64,000 nucleotides of DNA, from NCBI RefSeq assembly GCF_003864255.1, contig NZ_QWEZ01000002.1, positions 310,001 through 374,000 of the forward strand. Reading direction: 5' to 3'. A model generated the notes under the pieces. That model searched no databases. It saw nothing but the letters and a program-made list of their open reading frames with translations, and was not told the origin of the DNA. A program made the translations under genes and the position numbers. The stretch is from Aestuariirhabdus litorea (GTDB taxonomy: Bacteria; Pseudomonadota; Gammaproteobacteria; Pseudomonadales; Aestuariirhabdaceae). Positions 1 to 9,111 of this stretch are shown one piece after another (within the stretch, counting starts at the first letter, position 1; each line of letters begins with the position of its first letter).

Positions 1-68
1 TATTGTATCCCTAGGCGGTACCAAACGACTGTGCCAGAATAGTGACTCAAATCAAGCAGGAACACAGA

Positions 69-425
69 ATGTACCTTATCAACGCTGTACGAGTATTTAC
101 CCGGGATTTTGATAACGCGCTCGCGTTCTATGAAGAGACCCTGGGGCTGGAGGTAAGCAGCTGCGATGAGGAGGCGGGGTTTGCCCTCTTTAACACCGGT
201 CCTGCCAAGCTGATCCTGGAGCAGCTGGACGATGCGGACTCCGATCTGGTGGGTCGCTTTAGCGGCATCTCCCTGGCGGTCGAGGATATTCACGCCGAGT
301 ACGAGGAGCTCGATCACCTGGGGGTCGAGTTCACCGGCCCTCCCGAGCAGCAGAGCTGGGGCGGCTGGCTGGTTCACCTTCTCGACTACGACAACAACAT
401 CATTACTCTGGTGGGCGAGGACTGA
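69..425 (+). CDS. VOC family (glyoxalase/bleomycin-resistance fold) protein
   Basis: A protein of about 118 residues that reads as one vicinal-oxygen-chelate module. It opens with MYLINAVRVF, followed by a DNALAFYEETLGLE segment typical of the first beta-alpha-beta unit, and later has a GISLAVEDIHAEYEEL half. VOC proteins bind a metal and act as lyases, dioxygenases or resistance proteins. The substrate cannot be told from the sequence. I chose the ATG at 69 because AGGA lies about eight bases before it; the upstream ATG at 42 has no comparable site. The stop overlaps the start of the next gene (TGATG), so the two are probably translated together. Family is fairly sure, function unknown. Confidence 0.8.
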   Translation: MYLINAVRVFTRDFDNALAFYEETLGLEVSSCDEEAGFALFNTGPAKLILEQLDDADSDLVGRFSGISLAVEDIHAEYEELDHLGVEFTGPPEQQSWGGWLVHLLDYDNNIITLVGED

Positions 426-952
426 TGAGGCTCGACACCCCGCCGGTGCCCAGCGCCGAAAGGGTCTGTTCTGACGAGCTGATCAACCTGCTCAAGTTGC
501 TTCAGCCCTCCATTCGATACCGTCATCATGAGCCGGTATTCACCTGCGAGCAGGCCGATCGCCACGCCGCGGGCCTGGCCGGCGTGGCGGCCAAGAACCT
601 GTTACTCAAGGAGCGCAAGGGGCAGCGTTACTTCCTGTTGTGCACGGATCCTTCCCAGCGGGTTGACCTGAAGGGGCTGGCCGCACTGCTGGGCTGTTCA
701 CGCCTGAGCATGGCCAGTGCGGAGGAGCTCAGCCTGCTGCTGGGGACCGAGGCGGGGGCGCTGTCACTGCTTTCGCTCCTCAACGACCCTGGGCACCGGG
801 TTGAGGCCATCGTGGAGGCCTCCCTGGAATCGGTTCCCCGGATTCAGTGCCACCCCCTCAGCAACCGTTGCACCATGGACGTTGACACCCAGGTACTCTG
901 GCAGCTACTGGACCAGCGGGGACACATCGTGCGCTGGCTGGCACTGCCCTGA
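425..952 (+). CDS. YbaK/ProX-like aminoacyl-tRNA deacylase
   Basis: A 175-residue protein of the YbaK/ProX/PrdX family, freestanding hydrolases that remove wrong amino acids from tRNA (for example Ala or Cys from tRNAPro). The core GVAAKNLLLKERKGQRYFLL contains the family's conserved lysine (about residue 59), which contacts the tRNA end. The QRVDLKGLAALLG helix and the GALSLLSLLNDP substrate-pocket stretch follow, and a CHPLSNRCTM segment lies near the end. Length fits the bacterial ProX type. The start codon overlaps the stop of the VOC gene. The next gene, trpS, is convergent. Exact tRNA specificity is not visible. Confidence 0.8.
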   Translation: MRLDTPPVPSAERVCSDELINLLKLLQPSIRYRHHEPVFTCEQADRHAAGLAGVAAKNLLLKERKGQRYFLLCTDPSQRVDLKGLAALLGCSRLSMASAEELSLLLGTEAGALSLLSLLNDPGHRVEAIVEASLESVPRIQCHPLSNRCTMDVDTQVLWQLLDQRGHIVRWLALP

Positions 953-979
953 CCCGGCAGCGCCTGCACTCGAAACGCT

Positions 980-1987
980 TCAGGCCAGTGGACGTATTCC
1001 CATCGCGCGACGCACGCGCTCCATAAAGGGGGTGGCTTGCTCGCGCGCCTTAACGGCCCCCTTGATCAGCTCCGCCTCAACATAGCCCGGGTCCTTCATC
1101 AGCGCCTCATAGCGCGCTCGCGGCCCCTTCAGCTCTTCATTGACCAGTTCAAACAGCTGCTTTTTGGCCTCCCCCCAGGCGATCCCGTTTTCAAATTCAC
1201 GGCGCATGTAATCGATCTGGCTCTCATCCGCAAAAGCTTTCCAGATCTGGAACAGGGTGGAGTCATCCGGGTCCTTGGGCTCTCCCGGCTCCAGCAGGTT
1301 GGTCTTGATCTTGTTAATCGATTTGCGCAGCTTGTTCTCGGGCTCAAACAGCGGGATGGTGTTGTCGTAGCTTTTGCTCATCTTGCGGCCGTCCAGCCCT
1401 TGCAGCACAGCCACATTTTCTCCCACCACCGCTTCCGGCAGGGTAAAGCCCACCTTGTAGTGGTGGTTCATACGATCGGCGATATCACGCGCCATCTCCA
1501 GGTGCTGCACCTGATCGCGCCCTACCGGGACTTTATGGGCATTGAACATCAGGATATCGGCCGCCATCAGCACCGGGTAGCTGAACAGCCCCATGGTGAT
1601 CGCCTGGTCGGCATCGTTGCCTTCGGCCACATTGGCATCCACCGCAGCTTTGTAGGCGTGGGCCCGGTTCATCAGCCCCTTGGCGGTCATGCAGTTGAGG
1701 ACCCAGCAAAGCTCCATGATTTCGGGAATATCGGACTGTCGGTAGAAAGTGACCCTGTCGGTATCCAGCCCACAGGCCAGCCAGGTCGCCGCCACCTGCA
1801 ATGAGGACTCATGCACCCGCTGCGGGTCCCGGGTTTTGATGATGGCGTGGTAGTCGGCCATGAAGTAGTAAGCGCTGATACCCGGATTCAGGCTGTCCTG
1901 AATCGCCGGTTTGATGGCGCCAACGTAGTTACCCAGGTGCGGAGTGCCCGAGGTAGTGATACCGGTGAGGGTGCGAATTGTGCTCAT
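980..1987 (-). CDS. trpS: Tryptophanyl-tRNA synthetase
   Basis: A class I aminoacyl-tRNA synthetase that charges tRNATrp in the cytoplasm. The HIGH-like signature is [13 protein letters not shown] near the N-terminus, and the KMSKS loop is [11 protein letters not shown] around residue 200. At 335 residues it matches the usual bacterial enzyme. A longer reading frame exists upstream, but the ATG at 1987 begins the conserved MSTIRTLTG start and has an AAGGGC ribosome site just before it. It faces the two preceding genes and lies alone; the ~500 bp upstream of it is non-coding. Confidence 0.96.
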   Translation of the reverse strand: MSTIRTLTGITTSGTPHLGNYVGAIKPAIQDSLNPGISAYYFMADYHAIIKTRDPQRVHESSLQVAATWLACGLDTDRVTFYRQSDIPEIMELCWVLNCMTAKGLMNRAHAYKAAVDANVAEGNDADQAITMGLFSYPVLMAADILMFNAHKVPVGRDQVQHLEMARDIADRMNHHYKVGFTLPEAVVGENVAVLQGLDGRKMSKSYDNTIPLFEPENKLRKSINKIKTNLLEPGEPKDPDDSTLFQIWKAFADESQIDYMRREFENGIAWGEAKKQLFELVNEELKGPRARYEALMKDPGYVEAELIKGAVKAREQATPFMERVRRAMGIRPLA

Positions 1988-2170
1988 AGTGCCCTTGTAA
2001 CGGCCGTCGGGCGGCCACTGATCAGATGGTTGGCGCACGATTATAGAAGAGTCGGGGGGCAAGGTTAAGGGCGAAGCGGGCCTGTGAGCCCACGGGGGTA
2101 GGTATTTATCCCTATCGGGGCCGTAGTATTACGAATAGGTCAATGCGGCCAAGCCCCCTACACTGTACGC

Positions 2171-2250
2171 AGTTAAGTGACTCGCTTGACTCCTAATTGG
2201 TACATCCTGTGCCCCGACCACTCCTCATTCTGGTCGGGGCTTTTTTTTGC
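2171..2250 (+). ncRNA. Candidate short RNA with its own terminator
   Basis: Between the trpS start and the end of spoVR lies a plus-strand intrinsic terminator with no plus-strand gene in front of it. A TACACT hexamer at 2159-2164 could serve as a -10 box, giving a transcript of roughly 75-80 nt. No good -35 is present (TAGGTC at 2136). The stretch 2097-2140 contains repeated TAGG/CCTA and TATTAC half-sites that could bind an activator. No open reading frame of note fits. I recognise no known RNA family. The terminator is firm; the RNA is inference. Confidence 0.4.
2211..2248 (+). terminator. Strong intrinsic terminator, plus strand
   Basis: A perfect 10-bp GC-rich stem (GCCCCGACCA pairing with TGGTCGGGGC), a 10-base loop and a run of eight T. 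On the minus strand no T run follows the stem, so it cannot be the spoVR terminator. It implies a plus-strand transcript starting in the trpS-spoVR gap. Confidence 0.85.
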
Positions 2251-2261
2251 CTACAGGACGT

Positions 2262-2460
2262 AGGTAGATCTCGTGAGTCAGGATGACGGTAGCGATCCGT
2301 GGGTAACGCCAGGTAGATCGCGTGAGTCAGGATGACGGTAGCGATCAATCGGGAAGCGCTAGCCAGATCCCGAGAGTCAGGATGACGGTAGCGATCAATC
2401 GGGAGGCGCTAGCCAGATCCCGAGAGTCAGGATGACGGCAGCGGTCCAGGGATGCCCGGT
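2262..2460. repeat. Four ~50-bp imperfect tandem repeats
   Basis: Copies begin at 2262, 2311, 2361 and 2411 (periods 49, 50 and 50 bp). The most constant part is GAGTCAGGATGACGG, followed by TAGCGATC in three copies. Copies 3 and 4 are nearly identical for their first 38 bp. There are no unique spacers between units, so this is a plain tandem array. It fills the space between the terminator at 2248 and the spoVR stop codon. Function unknown. Confidence 0.85.
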
Positions 2461-2486
2461 CCCATGGCCTCCACCCCTTCCCCGCT

Positions 2487-4004
2487 TCAGGCAGCAACGC
2501 CCGGCTTATTGATCTCCGGGCAGTGGTAAGTGGTTTTGACGACGCCGTCGTTGACCGATTCCAGGTGAATATCAAACCCCCAGAGGTTGTGCAGGTGTCG
2601 CAGCATCTCCCGGGTGCTGCCCCCCAGTGGCCGGTTGTTGTGCTGGGTATGGCGCAGGGTCAACGAGCGGTCCCCTTTGATGTTGACGTTGTACACCTGG
2701 ATATTCGGCTCACGGTTGCCCAGGTTGTACTGTGCAGCCAACGCCTCCCTCACCGCCCGATAGCCGCTTTCATCATGAATCGCCGCCACCTCCAGGGTCG
2801 GTTCCGACTCATTGTCGCGAATGGCAAAGAGCTTTAGCTCACGCATAATCCGCGGCGAAAGGAACTGCAGGATAAAGCTTTCATCCTTGAAGTTTTCCAT
2901 CGCAAAATGCAGCGTATCCAGCCAGTTGGCCCCCGCGATCTCGGGGAACCATTGCCTGTCCTCGGCGGTGGGTTGCTCACAGATACGCCGAATGTCCGCC
3001 ATCATATTAAAACCGAGGGTATAGGGGTTTATGCCGCTGTAACGGGGGTCGTCAAACCCGGGCTGGAAGATCACATTCGAGTGCGAATGCAAGAACTCCA
3101 TGATAAATCCATCCGTCACCAGCCCCTCCGAGTGCAAGTGGTGTAGTAACGTGTAGTGCCAGAAAGTGGCCCACCCCTCATTCATCACCTGGGTCTGGCG
3201 CTGGGGATAGTAGTACTGGGCCACTTTGCGAACGATGCGCACCAGTTCACGCTGCCAGGTCTCCAGCAGGGGAGCATTCTTCTCGATAAAATAAAGAATG
3301 TTCTCTTCCGGCTCGGGCGGAAAACGTGACTCACTGGACTCCGCCACCTTTTCTCCCGCTTTGGGAATCGTATTCCAGAGCTCATTGAGCTGCCGCTGCC
3401 GATACTCCTCGCGCTCGGCCTGGCGTGCTTTCTCCTGCTCGGCAGAGATCGGGGCCGGCCGGGTGTAGCGGTTGACCCCGAAGTTCATCAACGCATGGCA
3501 GGAGTCCAGAACGCTCTCTACCGCATCAATACCGTAGCGTTCCTCGCAATGGGCAATATAGCTTTTGGCAAACAGCAGGTAATCAATGATCGATTCCGCA
3601 TCGGTCCAGGTTCTGAACAGGTAGTTCCCCTTAAAAAAGGAGTTATGTCCATAGCAAGCGTGGGCAATCACCAGTGCCTGCATGGGCATGGTGTTCTCTT
3701 CCATCAGGTAGGCAATACAGGGGCTGGAGTTAATGACGATTTCATAGGCCAGTCCCATTCGTCCACGCTGATAGTTTTGCTGCGTACTGAGAAACTGTTT
3801 CCCAAACGACCAGTGGCTATACATCAACGGCATTCCCGTTGACGAGTAGGCGTCCATCATCTGCTCCGAGCTGATCACCTCAATCTGGTTGGGGTAGGTA
3901 TCGAGCCGATATAGCGCCGCCACCCGGGCAATCTCCTTGTCGTAGCGCTCGATCAGCTCAAAGGTCCACTCCGACCCCTCTGATATGGGCTTTCTGTCAC
4001 TCAT
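2487..4004 (-). CDS. spoVR: SpoVR family protein (YcgB-like)
   Basis: A 505-residue SpoVR family protein, close in length to E. coli YcgB. It has no signal peptide or membrane segment. The long conserved body includes [21 protein letters not shown], an [21 protein letters not shown] block and a [11 protein letters not shown] block, all typical of the family. The biochemical role is not established. SpoVR proteins are tied to spore cortex formation in Bacillus and to stationary-phase and stress conditions in proteobacteria. Its start overlaps the stop of the DUF444 gene by four bases, so it is the third gene of the prkA-DUF444-spoVR operon. Confidence 0.93.
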   Translation of the reverse strand: MSDRKPISEGSEWTFELIERYDKEIARVAALYRLDTYPNQIEVISSEQMMDAYSSTGMPLMYSHWSFGKQFLSTQQNYQRGRMGLAYEIVINSSPCIAYLMEENTMPMQALVIAHACYGHNSFFKGNYLFRTWTDAESIIDYLLFAKSYIAHCEERYGIDAVESVLDSCHALMNFGVNRYTRPAPISAEQEKARQAEREEYRQRQLNELWNTIPKAGEKVAESSESRFPPEPEENILYFIEKNAPLLETWQRELVRIVRKVAQYYYPQRQTQVMNEGWATFWHYTLLHHLHSEGLVTDGFIMEFLHSHSNVIFQPGFDDPRYSGINPYTLGFNMMADIRRICEQPTAEDRQWFPEIAGANWLDTLHFAMENFKDESFILQFLSPRIMRELKLFAIRDNESEPTLEVAAIHDESGYRAVREALAAQYNLGNREPNIQVYNVNIKGDRSLTLRHTQHNNRPLGGSTREMLRHLHNLWGFDIHLESVNDGVVKTTYHCPEINKPGVAA

Positions 4005-5278
4005 GCCTGTTTCCTCTCGAAAAGACGCCGGAACACAGGATAGATATCCGCAGCCGATTTTATCTGCTGCATGGCGAAGCTATCATGGTTGTCCTCCTGG
4101 ATCGTTTCATACTCCCGCCACAGGTTTTGGTGGTTACGGTCTGTTATCTCGACATAGGCAAAATACTGAACCAGGGGCAGCAGGTGGGTGGTGAGTATCT
4201 TGCTACACACCGATGAGTCCCCCTCCCAGTTATCGCCATCGGATGCCTGCGCCACATACACATTCCAGTCGGCGGTAGGATACCGCTGCTGTATCACCTT
4301 GTAGCAGAGCTCCAGGGCGCTGGATACGATGGTGCCTCCGGTTTCCCGCGAGTAGAAAAAATCGTTTTCATCCACCTCCTTGGCCGAGGTGTGATGGCGG
4401 ATAAATACCACCTCTATCTGCTTGTAGTTCCTTTGCAGAAAGAGGTAGAGGAGCAAGAAAAAGCGCTTGGCCATGTCCTTGATTTCCTGGGTCATCGACC
4501 CCGAGACATCCATAAGGCACAGCATCACTGCCTTGGTACTCGGCTGCGGAACCCGCACAAAGTTATTGAATTTGAGATCAAACTCATCAATGAATGGTAG
4601 CCGTTTTAGCTTCAGGTTGAGCGCTTTGATCTGCTCTTTTAACTCAATAATCCTGCTCTCGTTACGCTCACCGGCGGAGAGCTCGAGCTGACGAAGCTCT
4701 CTCTTTAGCGCCCGAATCTCTCTCCGCTCCTTGCCGGAGAGCGCGATTCTTCGGGCATGGGCACTTCGAAGGGAGCGAACAATATTCAGCTTTTCCGGTG
4801 ATCCCTTGTTGGAAAATCCAGCCTGGCGGAGGCTGAAGGCGCTGGCATCCTTGAGCTGTTTCTTAACCAGAAAGGGCAGCTCAAGGTCTTCGAATACGAA
4901 CTCGAGGAACTCCTCCTGGCTGATGTGGAAGGTAAAATCATCCAGCCCTTCGCCATCGTTGCTGGCTTCACCACTTCCTCCACCGCCCCCTGCGCCACCA
5001 CCCAGCGGCCGCTTGATACGGTCACCGGACAAGAACTCCTTGTTACCCGGATGAACCGTGGTGACATCGCCACCCTGGCCGTGGTGGAAGATAGGCTCCG
5101 ATATATCCTTGCGGGGGATAGTAATATCGCTACCGCTTTTGACATCCGTAATACTGCGCTGGGTAACCGCGCCAGAGACCGCCTTCTTGATGTGCTTTTT
5201 ATAGCGCTCAAGGAACCTCTGCCGATTCACCGTACTTTTGTTCTTGGCATTCAACCGGCGGTCGATAATATGGCTCAT
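4001..5278 (-). CDS. yeaH: DUF444/YeaH family VWA-like protein
   Basis: A 425-residue protein of the YeaH/YhbH (DUF444) family. The N-terminal third is basic, then a Gly/Ser-rich stretch ([12 protein letters not shown], about residue 95) leads to a helical middle part rich in Lys, Arg and Glu. The C-terminal third resembles a von Willebrand A domain, with a MIDAS-like DVSGSM motif (about residue 254). E. coli yeaG and yeaH are co-transcribed and take part in nitrogen-starvation and stationary-phase responses. Here it sits 18 bp after the prkA gene and overlaps spoVR, so the three products probably act together. Confidence 0.93.
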   Translation of the reverse strand: MSHIIDRRLNAKNKSTVNRQRFLERYKKHIKKAVSGAVTQRSITDVKSGSDITIPRKDISEPIFHHGQGGDVTTVHPGNKEFLSGDRIKRPLGGGAGGGGGSGEASNDGEGLDDFTFHISQEEFLEFVFEDLELPFLVKKQLKDASAFSLRQAGFSNKGSPEKLNIVRSLRSAHARRIALSGKERREIRALKRELRQLELSAGERNESRIIELKEQIKALNLKLKRLPFIDEFDLKFNNFVRVPQPSTKAVMLCLMDVSGSMTQEIKDMAKRFFLLLYLFLQRNYKQIEVVFIRHHTSAKEVDENDFFYSRETGGTIVSSALELCYKVIQQRYPTADWNVYVAQASDGDNWEGDSSVCSKILTTHLLPLVQYFAYVEITDRNHQNLWREYETIQEDNHDSFAMQQIKSAADIYPVFRRLFERKQA

Positions 5279-5296
5279 GGATAATCCCCCGAATGA

Positions 5297-7219
5297 CTAC
5301 TGAGACTTCCTCACTCGAATATACCATTCGGATAACAGGCGAACCTGTTTCTCGGTATAACCCCGCTGCGTCATGCGCTTGACGAACTCCGCATGCTTGC
5401 TTTGATCATCCGCAGAGGCTTTTGCATTGAAGGAGATGACCGGCAACAGATCCTCTGTATTTGAGAACATCTTTTTCTCGATCACGGTTCGCATCTTTTC
5501 GTAGCTCAGCCAGCTGGGATTTTTGCCATTGTTGTTAGCCCGGGCCCTCAGCACAAAGTTGACGATTTCGTTACGGAAATCTTTGGGATTAGCGATGCTG
5601 GCGGGCTTTTCGATCTTCTCAAGCTCATCGTTGATAGCCGCCCGGTTAAGAATGTCACCGGTTTCAGGATCCCTGTACTCCTGGTCCTGTATCCAGAAAT
5701 CGGCATAGGTGATGTAGCGGTCGAAAATGTTCTGTCCATACTCTGAGTAGGACTCGAGGTAGGCGGTCTGTATCTCTTTGCCCAGGAACTCGATGTACTT
5801 GGGTGCCAGGAACTCTTTGATGAATCGCAGGTAGCGGTCATGTACCTCCTGGGGGTATTGCTGCTGCTCTATCTGCTGTTCCAGGACGTACAGCAGGTGG
5901 ACCGGGTTAGCCGCCACCTCGGCAGGATCAAAGTTGAACACCTTCGAAAGAATCTTGAAGGCAAAGCGGGTGGACAAGCCCTCCATACCCTCATCCACAC
6001 CTGCCGTATCCTTGTACTCCTGCAGCGACTTGGCATTAGGATCGGTATCCTTGAGGTTTTGGCCATCGTAGACGCGCATCTTCGAGAATACGTTGGAGTT
6101 TTCCGGCTCCTTAATGCGCGACAGCACCGAGAACTGAGCCAGCATCCGCAGGGTATCCGGCGCACAGGGGGCCTTGTTCAGGGAGCTGTTTTGCAACAGC
6201 TTTTCGTAGATATGTACCTCTTCGGTCACCCTTGTGCAGTAGGGAACCTTGACGATATAGACCCGGTCGATAAAGGCCTCGTTGGTTTTGTTGTTTTTAA
6301 AACTCTGCCACTCCGACTCGTTGGAGTGCGCCAGCACAATGCCGTCAAAGGGAATGCTTCCCATCCCTTCGGTGCTGTTGTAGTTACCCTCCTGGGTGGC
6401 GGTCAGGAGCGGGTGCAGGACCTTGATGGGTGCCTTAAACATCTCTACAAACTCGAGCAATCCCTGGTTGGCGTGGCACAGTCCGCCTGAGAAGCTGTAG
6501 GCATCAGGGTCATTCTGGGAAAACTCCTCGAGCTGGCGAATGTCCACCTTACCCACCAGCGCGGAGATATCCTGATTGTTCTCGTCTCCGGGCTCGGTCT
6601 TGGCCACCGCAACCAGGTTGGCAACCGAGGGGAAGAGTTTAACCACCTTGAACTGGGAGATATCGCCACCAAACTCCTGCAAGCGCTTCACCGCCCAGGG
6701 CGACATGATCCCTTTGAGGTAGCGACGGGGAATTCCGTATTCCTCCTGCAGGATGGTGGCATCCTCGGCAGGGTTGAAGAGTCCGAGCGGGGACTCATAC
6801 ACCGGCGATCCCTTGATCGCATAGAAGGGCACCTTCTGAATCAGGAATTTTAATCGTTCCGCTAGTGAGGACTTACCTCCACCGACCGGCCCCAACAGGT
6901 AAAGAATCTGTTTCTTCTCCTCCAGCCCCTGGGCGGCATGACGAAAGTAGGAGACGATCTGTTCGATCGCCTCCTCCATGCCATAAAACTCTTCAAAGGA
7001 GGCGTAGCGCTTGATCAGCTTGTTGGAGAAAATCCGGCTCAGGCGAGGGTCCCGCGAAGTGTCCACCAGCTCAGGCTCACCAATCGCCATCAGCATCCTC
7101 TCCGAGGCAGAGGCATAGGTACTGGGGTCGTCTTTGCAAAGCTGGAGGTACTCCTGAAGGCTCAACTCCTCATGCTGGGTGGACTCATAACGATTTTTAT
7201 AGCTATTAAAAATATCCAT
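5297..7219 (-). CDS. yeaG: PrkA family serine protein kinase (YeaG)
   Basis: A 640-residue PrkA/YeaG protein. It has an N-terminal AAA-like ATP-binding part with Walker A GPVGGGKSS (about residue 112) and a C-terminal kinase-like part. It is a cytosolic Ser/Thr kinase involved in starvation and stress adaptation in E. coli and Bacillus. Of two possible starts, the ATG at 7219 (MDIFNSYKNRYE) matches the family N-terminus and has AGGTGA five bases before it; the GTG at 7228 has no such site. It is the first gene of the operon with yeaH and spoVR. The ~280 bp upstream hold the promoter, but I could not identify a clear sigma-factor signature. Confidence 0.94.
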   Translation of the reverse strand: MDIFNSYKNRYESTQHEELSLQEYLQLCKDDPSTYASASERMLMAIGEPELVDTSRDPRLSRIFSNKLIKRYASFEEFYGMEEAIEQIVSYFRHAAQGLEEKKQILYLLGPVGGGKSSLAERLKFLIQKVPFYAIKGSPVYESPLGLFNPAEDATILQEEYGIPRRYLKGIMSPWAVKRLQEFGGDISQFKVVKLFPSVANLVAVAKTEPGDENNQDISALVGKVDIRQLEEFSQNDPDAYSFSGGLCHANQGLLEFVEMFKAPIKVLHPLLTATQEGNYNSTEGMGSIPFDGIVLAHSNESEWQSFKNNKTNEAFIDRVYIVKVPYCTRVTEEVHIYEKLLQNSSLNKAPCAPDTLRMLAQFSVLSRIKEPENSNVFSKMRVYDGQNLKDTDPNAKSLQEYKDTAGVDEGMEGLSTRFAFKILSKVFNFDPAEVAANPVHLLYVLEQQIEQQQYPQEVHDRYLRFIKEFLAPKYIEFLGKEIQTAYLESYSEYGQNIFDRYITYADFWIQDQEYRDPETGDILNRAAINDELEKIEKPASIANPKDFRNEIVNFVLRARANNNGKNPSWLSYEKMRTVIEKKMFSNTEDLLPVISFNAKASADDQSKHAEFVKRMTQRGYTEKQVRLLSEWYIRVRKSQ

Positions 7220-7498
7220 GCTGATCACCTGCTGCTTTGACTATTTTTTTGATCACACGATACTTCGCGCTTGCTCACCCGGTACCGAGGGCAAAAATTT
7301 AGACCACCAATACTTCCTTTTGTTGTGTAGAGGCTTGGTAAAGACTTTGACCCTTTGACTGGATGTGCCCCCCTAGGACAACCCTTAGCTTTGAGTGTAG
7401 CAGTTGATTCTTGCGCCACTTTTGTGCGCAGGCTCATTTTTTAAACGCCGCAAACCGAGCCCTGATATACTCTAGCCAAACCAAGTGATGGATCGACA
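7220..7498. other. Divergent intergenic region, prkA / PilZ gene
   Basis: This ~280-bp stretch separates two divergent genes and must hold both promoters. I see no convincing gene in it. A short hairpin (TGCGCCAC-TTTT-GTGCGCA with one bulge, about 7412-7430) is followed after a few bases by TTTTTT at 7437-7442; it is too loose to call a terminator. No clear sigma-54 or sigma-70 pair was found. Confidence 0.4.
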
Positions 7499-7834
7499 AT
7501 GCCCTCTGAACACAGAGCCTTGCCCCGCAAACGCCTCAAGTCGGTGGTACCGGTCACTAATGATGATACGGGTGAAGCGGTCGGACGGATCTTCGATATT
7601 ACGGTCGAGGGGTTCATGCTCCTGACCCAGCAGACGCTGGCCCCGGACACCCTCTTCAACTTCAGCTTTTCCCTACCGGATGAGCGCATTGGCCCTGCCG
7701 AGATAAAGCTACAGGCGGTCTGTGTCTGGTGCCAGGGATCGAGTTTTTCCGAAGAGTTCGGTGCGGGCTTCCGGCTTGCCAACCTGAGCCCGATTTACAA
7801 GCCTGCCTTCCAACGGCTGGTGGCTGAGTTTTAG
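7499..7834 (+). CDS. PilZ domain protein
   Basis: A 111-residue single-domain protein. Near the N-terminus RALPR fits the RxxxR c-di-GMP-binding motif, and DITVEG fits the (D/N)x(S/T)xxG motif about 25 residues later. The rest is the expected six-strand barrel with a CVWCQ strand. Such proteins are c-di-GMP receptors acting on motility, pili or polysaccharide output. The partner cannot be told. Its stop codon overlaps the stop of the convergent lrp gene by four bases. The GGDEF/EAL protein at 28-31 kb is a possible c-di-GMP enzyme in the same genome. Confidence 0.82.
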   Translation: MPSEHRALPRKRLKSVVPVTNDDTGEAVGRIFDITVEGFMLLTQQTLAPDTLFNFSFSLPDERIGPAEIKLQAVCVWCQGSSFSEEFGAGFRLANLSPIYKPAFQRLVAEF

Positions 7835-8328
7835 CGGCGCGGGTCCTGTATCGGGATGGCCAGGGTCTCTTTGAGCTCCTCCATCACGATATAGCTTTTT
7901 GACTCACGGACACCGGGCAGCTTCAACAGAATATCCCCCAAAAGCTCGCGGTAGGAGGCCATTTCAGAGATTCTGGCCTTCACCAGGTAGTCAAAGTCAC
8001 CCGACACCAGATGGCACTCCAGCACATGGGGAAGACCGATCACCGCATGGCGGAACTCATCGAAAATATCGGCCGACTTGGAGTAGAGACTGATTTCAAC
8101 AAAGACCAGCAGACCCGCTTCCAGCAATTGCGGGTTTAACTTGGCAGCGTAGCCTTCAATCACCCCTGCCCGCTCCAGCCGCTTGACCCGCTCCATGCAG
8201 GGGGTCGTGCTTAACCCCACTTTGGCGGCAAGATCCACATAGGAGATGCGCCCGTCGCGCTGCAGTTCGCGCAGGATATTACGATCGATCCGGTCCAGTT
8301 TACGCACAGTTTCTTTAAGGTTACGCAT
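7831..8328 (-). CDS. lrp: Leucine-responsive regulatory protein Lrp
   Basis: A 165-residue Lrp/AsnC regulator. The N-terminal helix-turn-helix includes LDRIDRNILRELQRDGRIS and GLSTTPCMERVKRLERAG, and the C-terminal ligand and oligomer domain has ECHLVSGDFDYLVKAR and LPGVRESKSYIVMEE. These blocks match global Lrp more closely than AsnC-type paralogues. It binds DNA as an oligomer and responds to leucine. I chose the ATG at 8328 because it starts at the usual distance before the HTH; an upstream extension looks non-coding. It diverges from the puuR-like gene across ~200 bp and converges with the PilZ gene. Confidence 0.92.
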   Translation of the reverse strand: MRNLKETVRKLDRIDRNILRELQRDGRISYVDLAAKVGLSTTPCMERVKRLERAGVIEGYAAKLNPQLLEAGLLVFVEISLYSKSADIFDEFRHAVIGLPHVLECHLVSGDFDYLVKARISEMASYRELLGDILLKLPGVRESKSYIVMEELKETLAIPIQDPRR

Positions 8329-8534
8329 GATAATTTTCTTATAATTGATAAGAGACTTTAGGCTATTACTATCCAAGATAGCATGGCAAGTGATTTATCC
8401 GGCTATCTATCACCTAAACAGACCAAAACTCTTTGATACTTTTCATGGGCAAACATCGCCAGCGAAAGCCGCCGAATCGTTGCAAATTTTGAACACTCGT
8501 GTGATGATCAAACGATCACAACCCTGAGAGCACC
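8329..8534. other. Divergent promoter region, lrp / puuR-like gene
   Basis: About 200 bp of AT-rich DNA between two divergent regulator genes. An inverted repeat CTATC-CAA-GATAG is visible around 8371-8383, and a TATAAT-like stretch lies close to the lrp start (around 8338-8346). The part near 8490-8520 carries repeated ATGATCAAACGATCA half-sites that could bind the PuuR-like protein. No gene is seen. Confidence 0.4.
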
Positions 8535-9098
8535 ATGGTCGGAACAGATTTGGATGTAGGCGGACGGCTCAAGGCGATCCGCAAGCAGCACGGCTTGTCC
8601 CAGCGAGAGCTGGCCAAGCGCGTTGGCGTCACCAACAGCACCATCTCCATGATCGAGAAAAACAGCGTCAGCCCCTCGATCAGTTCGCTGAAGAAGGTGC
8701 TCAGTGGCATCCCGATGTCACTGGTTGATTTCTTCTCCATGGACCTCGAGCCCGATCACACACAAAAAATCGTCTATCGCGCTGACGAGCTTTTGGATCT
8801 CGGCATGGACGGCATCGAGATGCTGCTGGTCGGCAAAGGTCGGAGCGAGCGCTCCATGGCCTTTATGATTGAGACCATGCCTCCCGGCACCGATACCGGC
8901 ACAGAGATGCTGGCCCATGAGGGTGAGGAGGCGGGTGTGGTACTTGAGGGCAAACTGGAGCTCACCGTCGGTAGTGAAGTCTCGATCCTCGAAGCGGGAG
9001 ATTGTTACTATTTCGAAAGCACACAGCCGCACCGCTTCAATAACCCCTTCGATCAGCAGTTACGTCTGGTGAGCTGTACCACACCGGCTAACTTTTAG
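8535..9098 (+). CDS. puuR: XRE-cupin regulator, PuuR-like
   Basis: A 187-residue cytosolic repressor-type protein. It has an N-terminal XRE helix-turn-helix (about residues 10-65, with LKAIRKQHGLSQRELAKRVG and NSTISMIEKNSVSPS) and a C-terminal cupin domain (about 110-182, with LAHEGEEAGVVLEG and ESTQPHRFNNP). This arrangement and length match PuuR, the repressor of putrescine use. No puu catabolic gene lies beside it, so the ligand is unproven. It starts about 200 bp from the divergent lrp gene and is followed 14 bp later by a small membrane protein. Confidence 0.8.
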   Translation: MVGTDLDVGGRLKAIRKQHGLSQRELAKRVGVTNSTISMIEKNSVSPSISSLKKVLSGIPMSLVDFFSMDLEPDHTQKIVYRADELLDLGMDGIEMLLVGKGRSERSMAFMIETMPPGTDTGTEMLAHEGEEAGVVLEGKLELTVGSEVSILEAGDCYYFESTQPHRFNNPFDQQLRLVSCTTPANF

Positions 9099-9111
9099 GC
9101 CGCGCCCGTCG

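Noticed and set aside
2262-2460. CRISPR array
   Set aside because: The repeats are contiguous 49-50-bp units with no unique spacers and no cas genes nearby.
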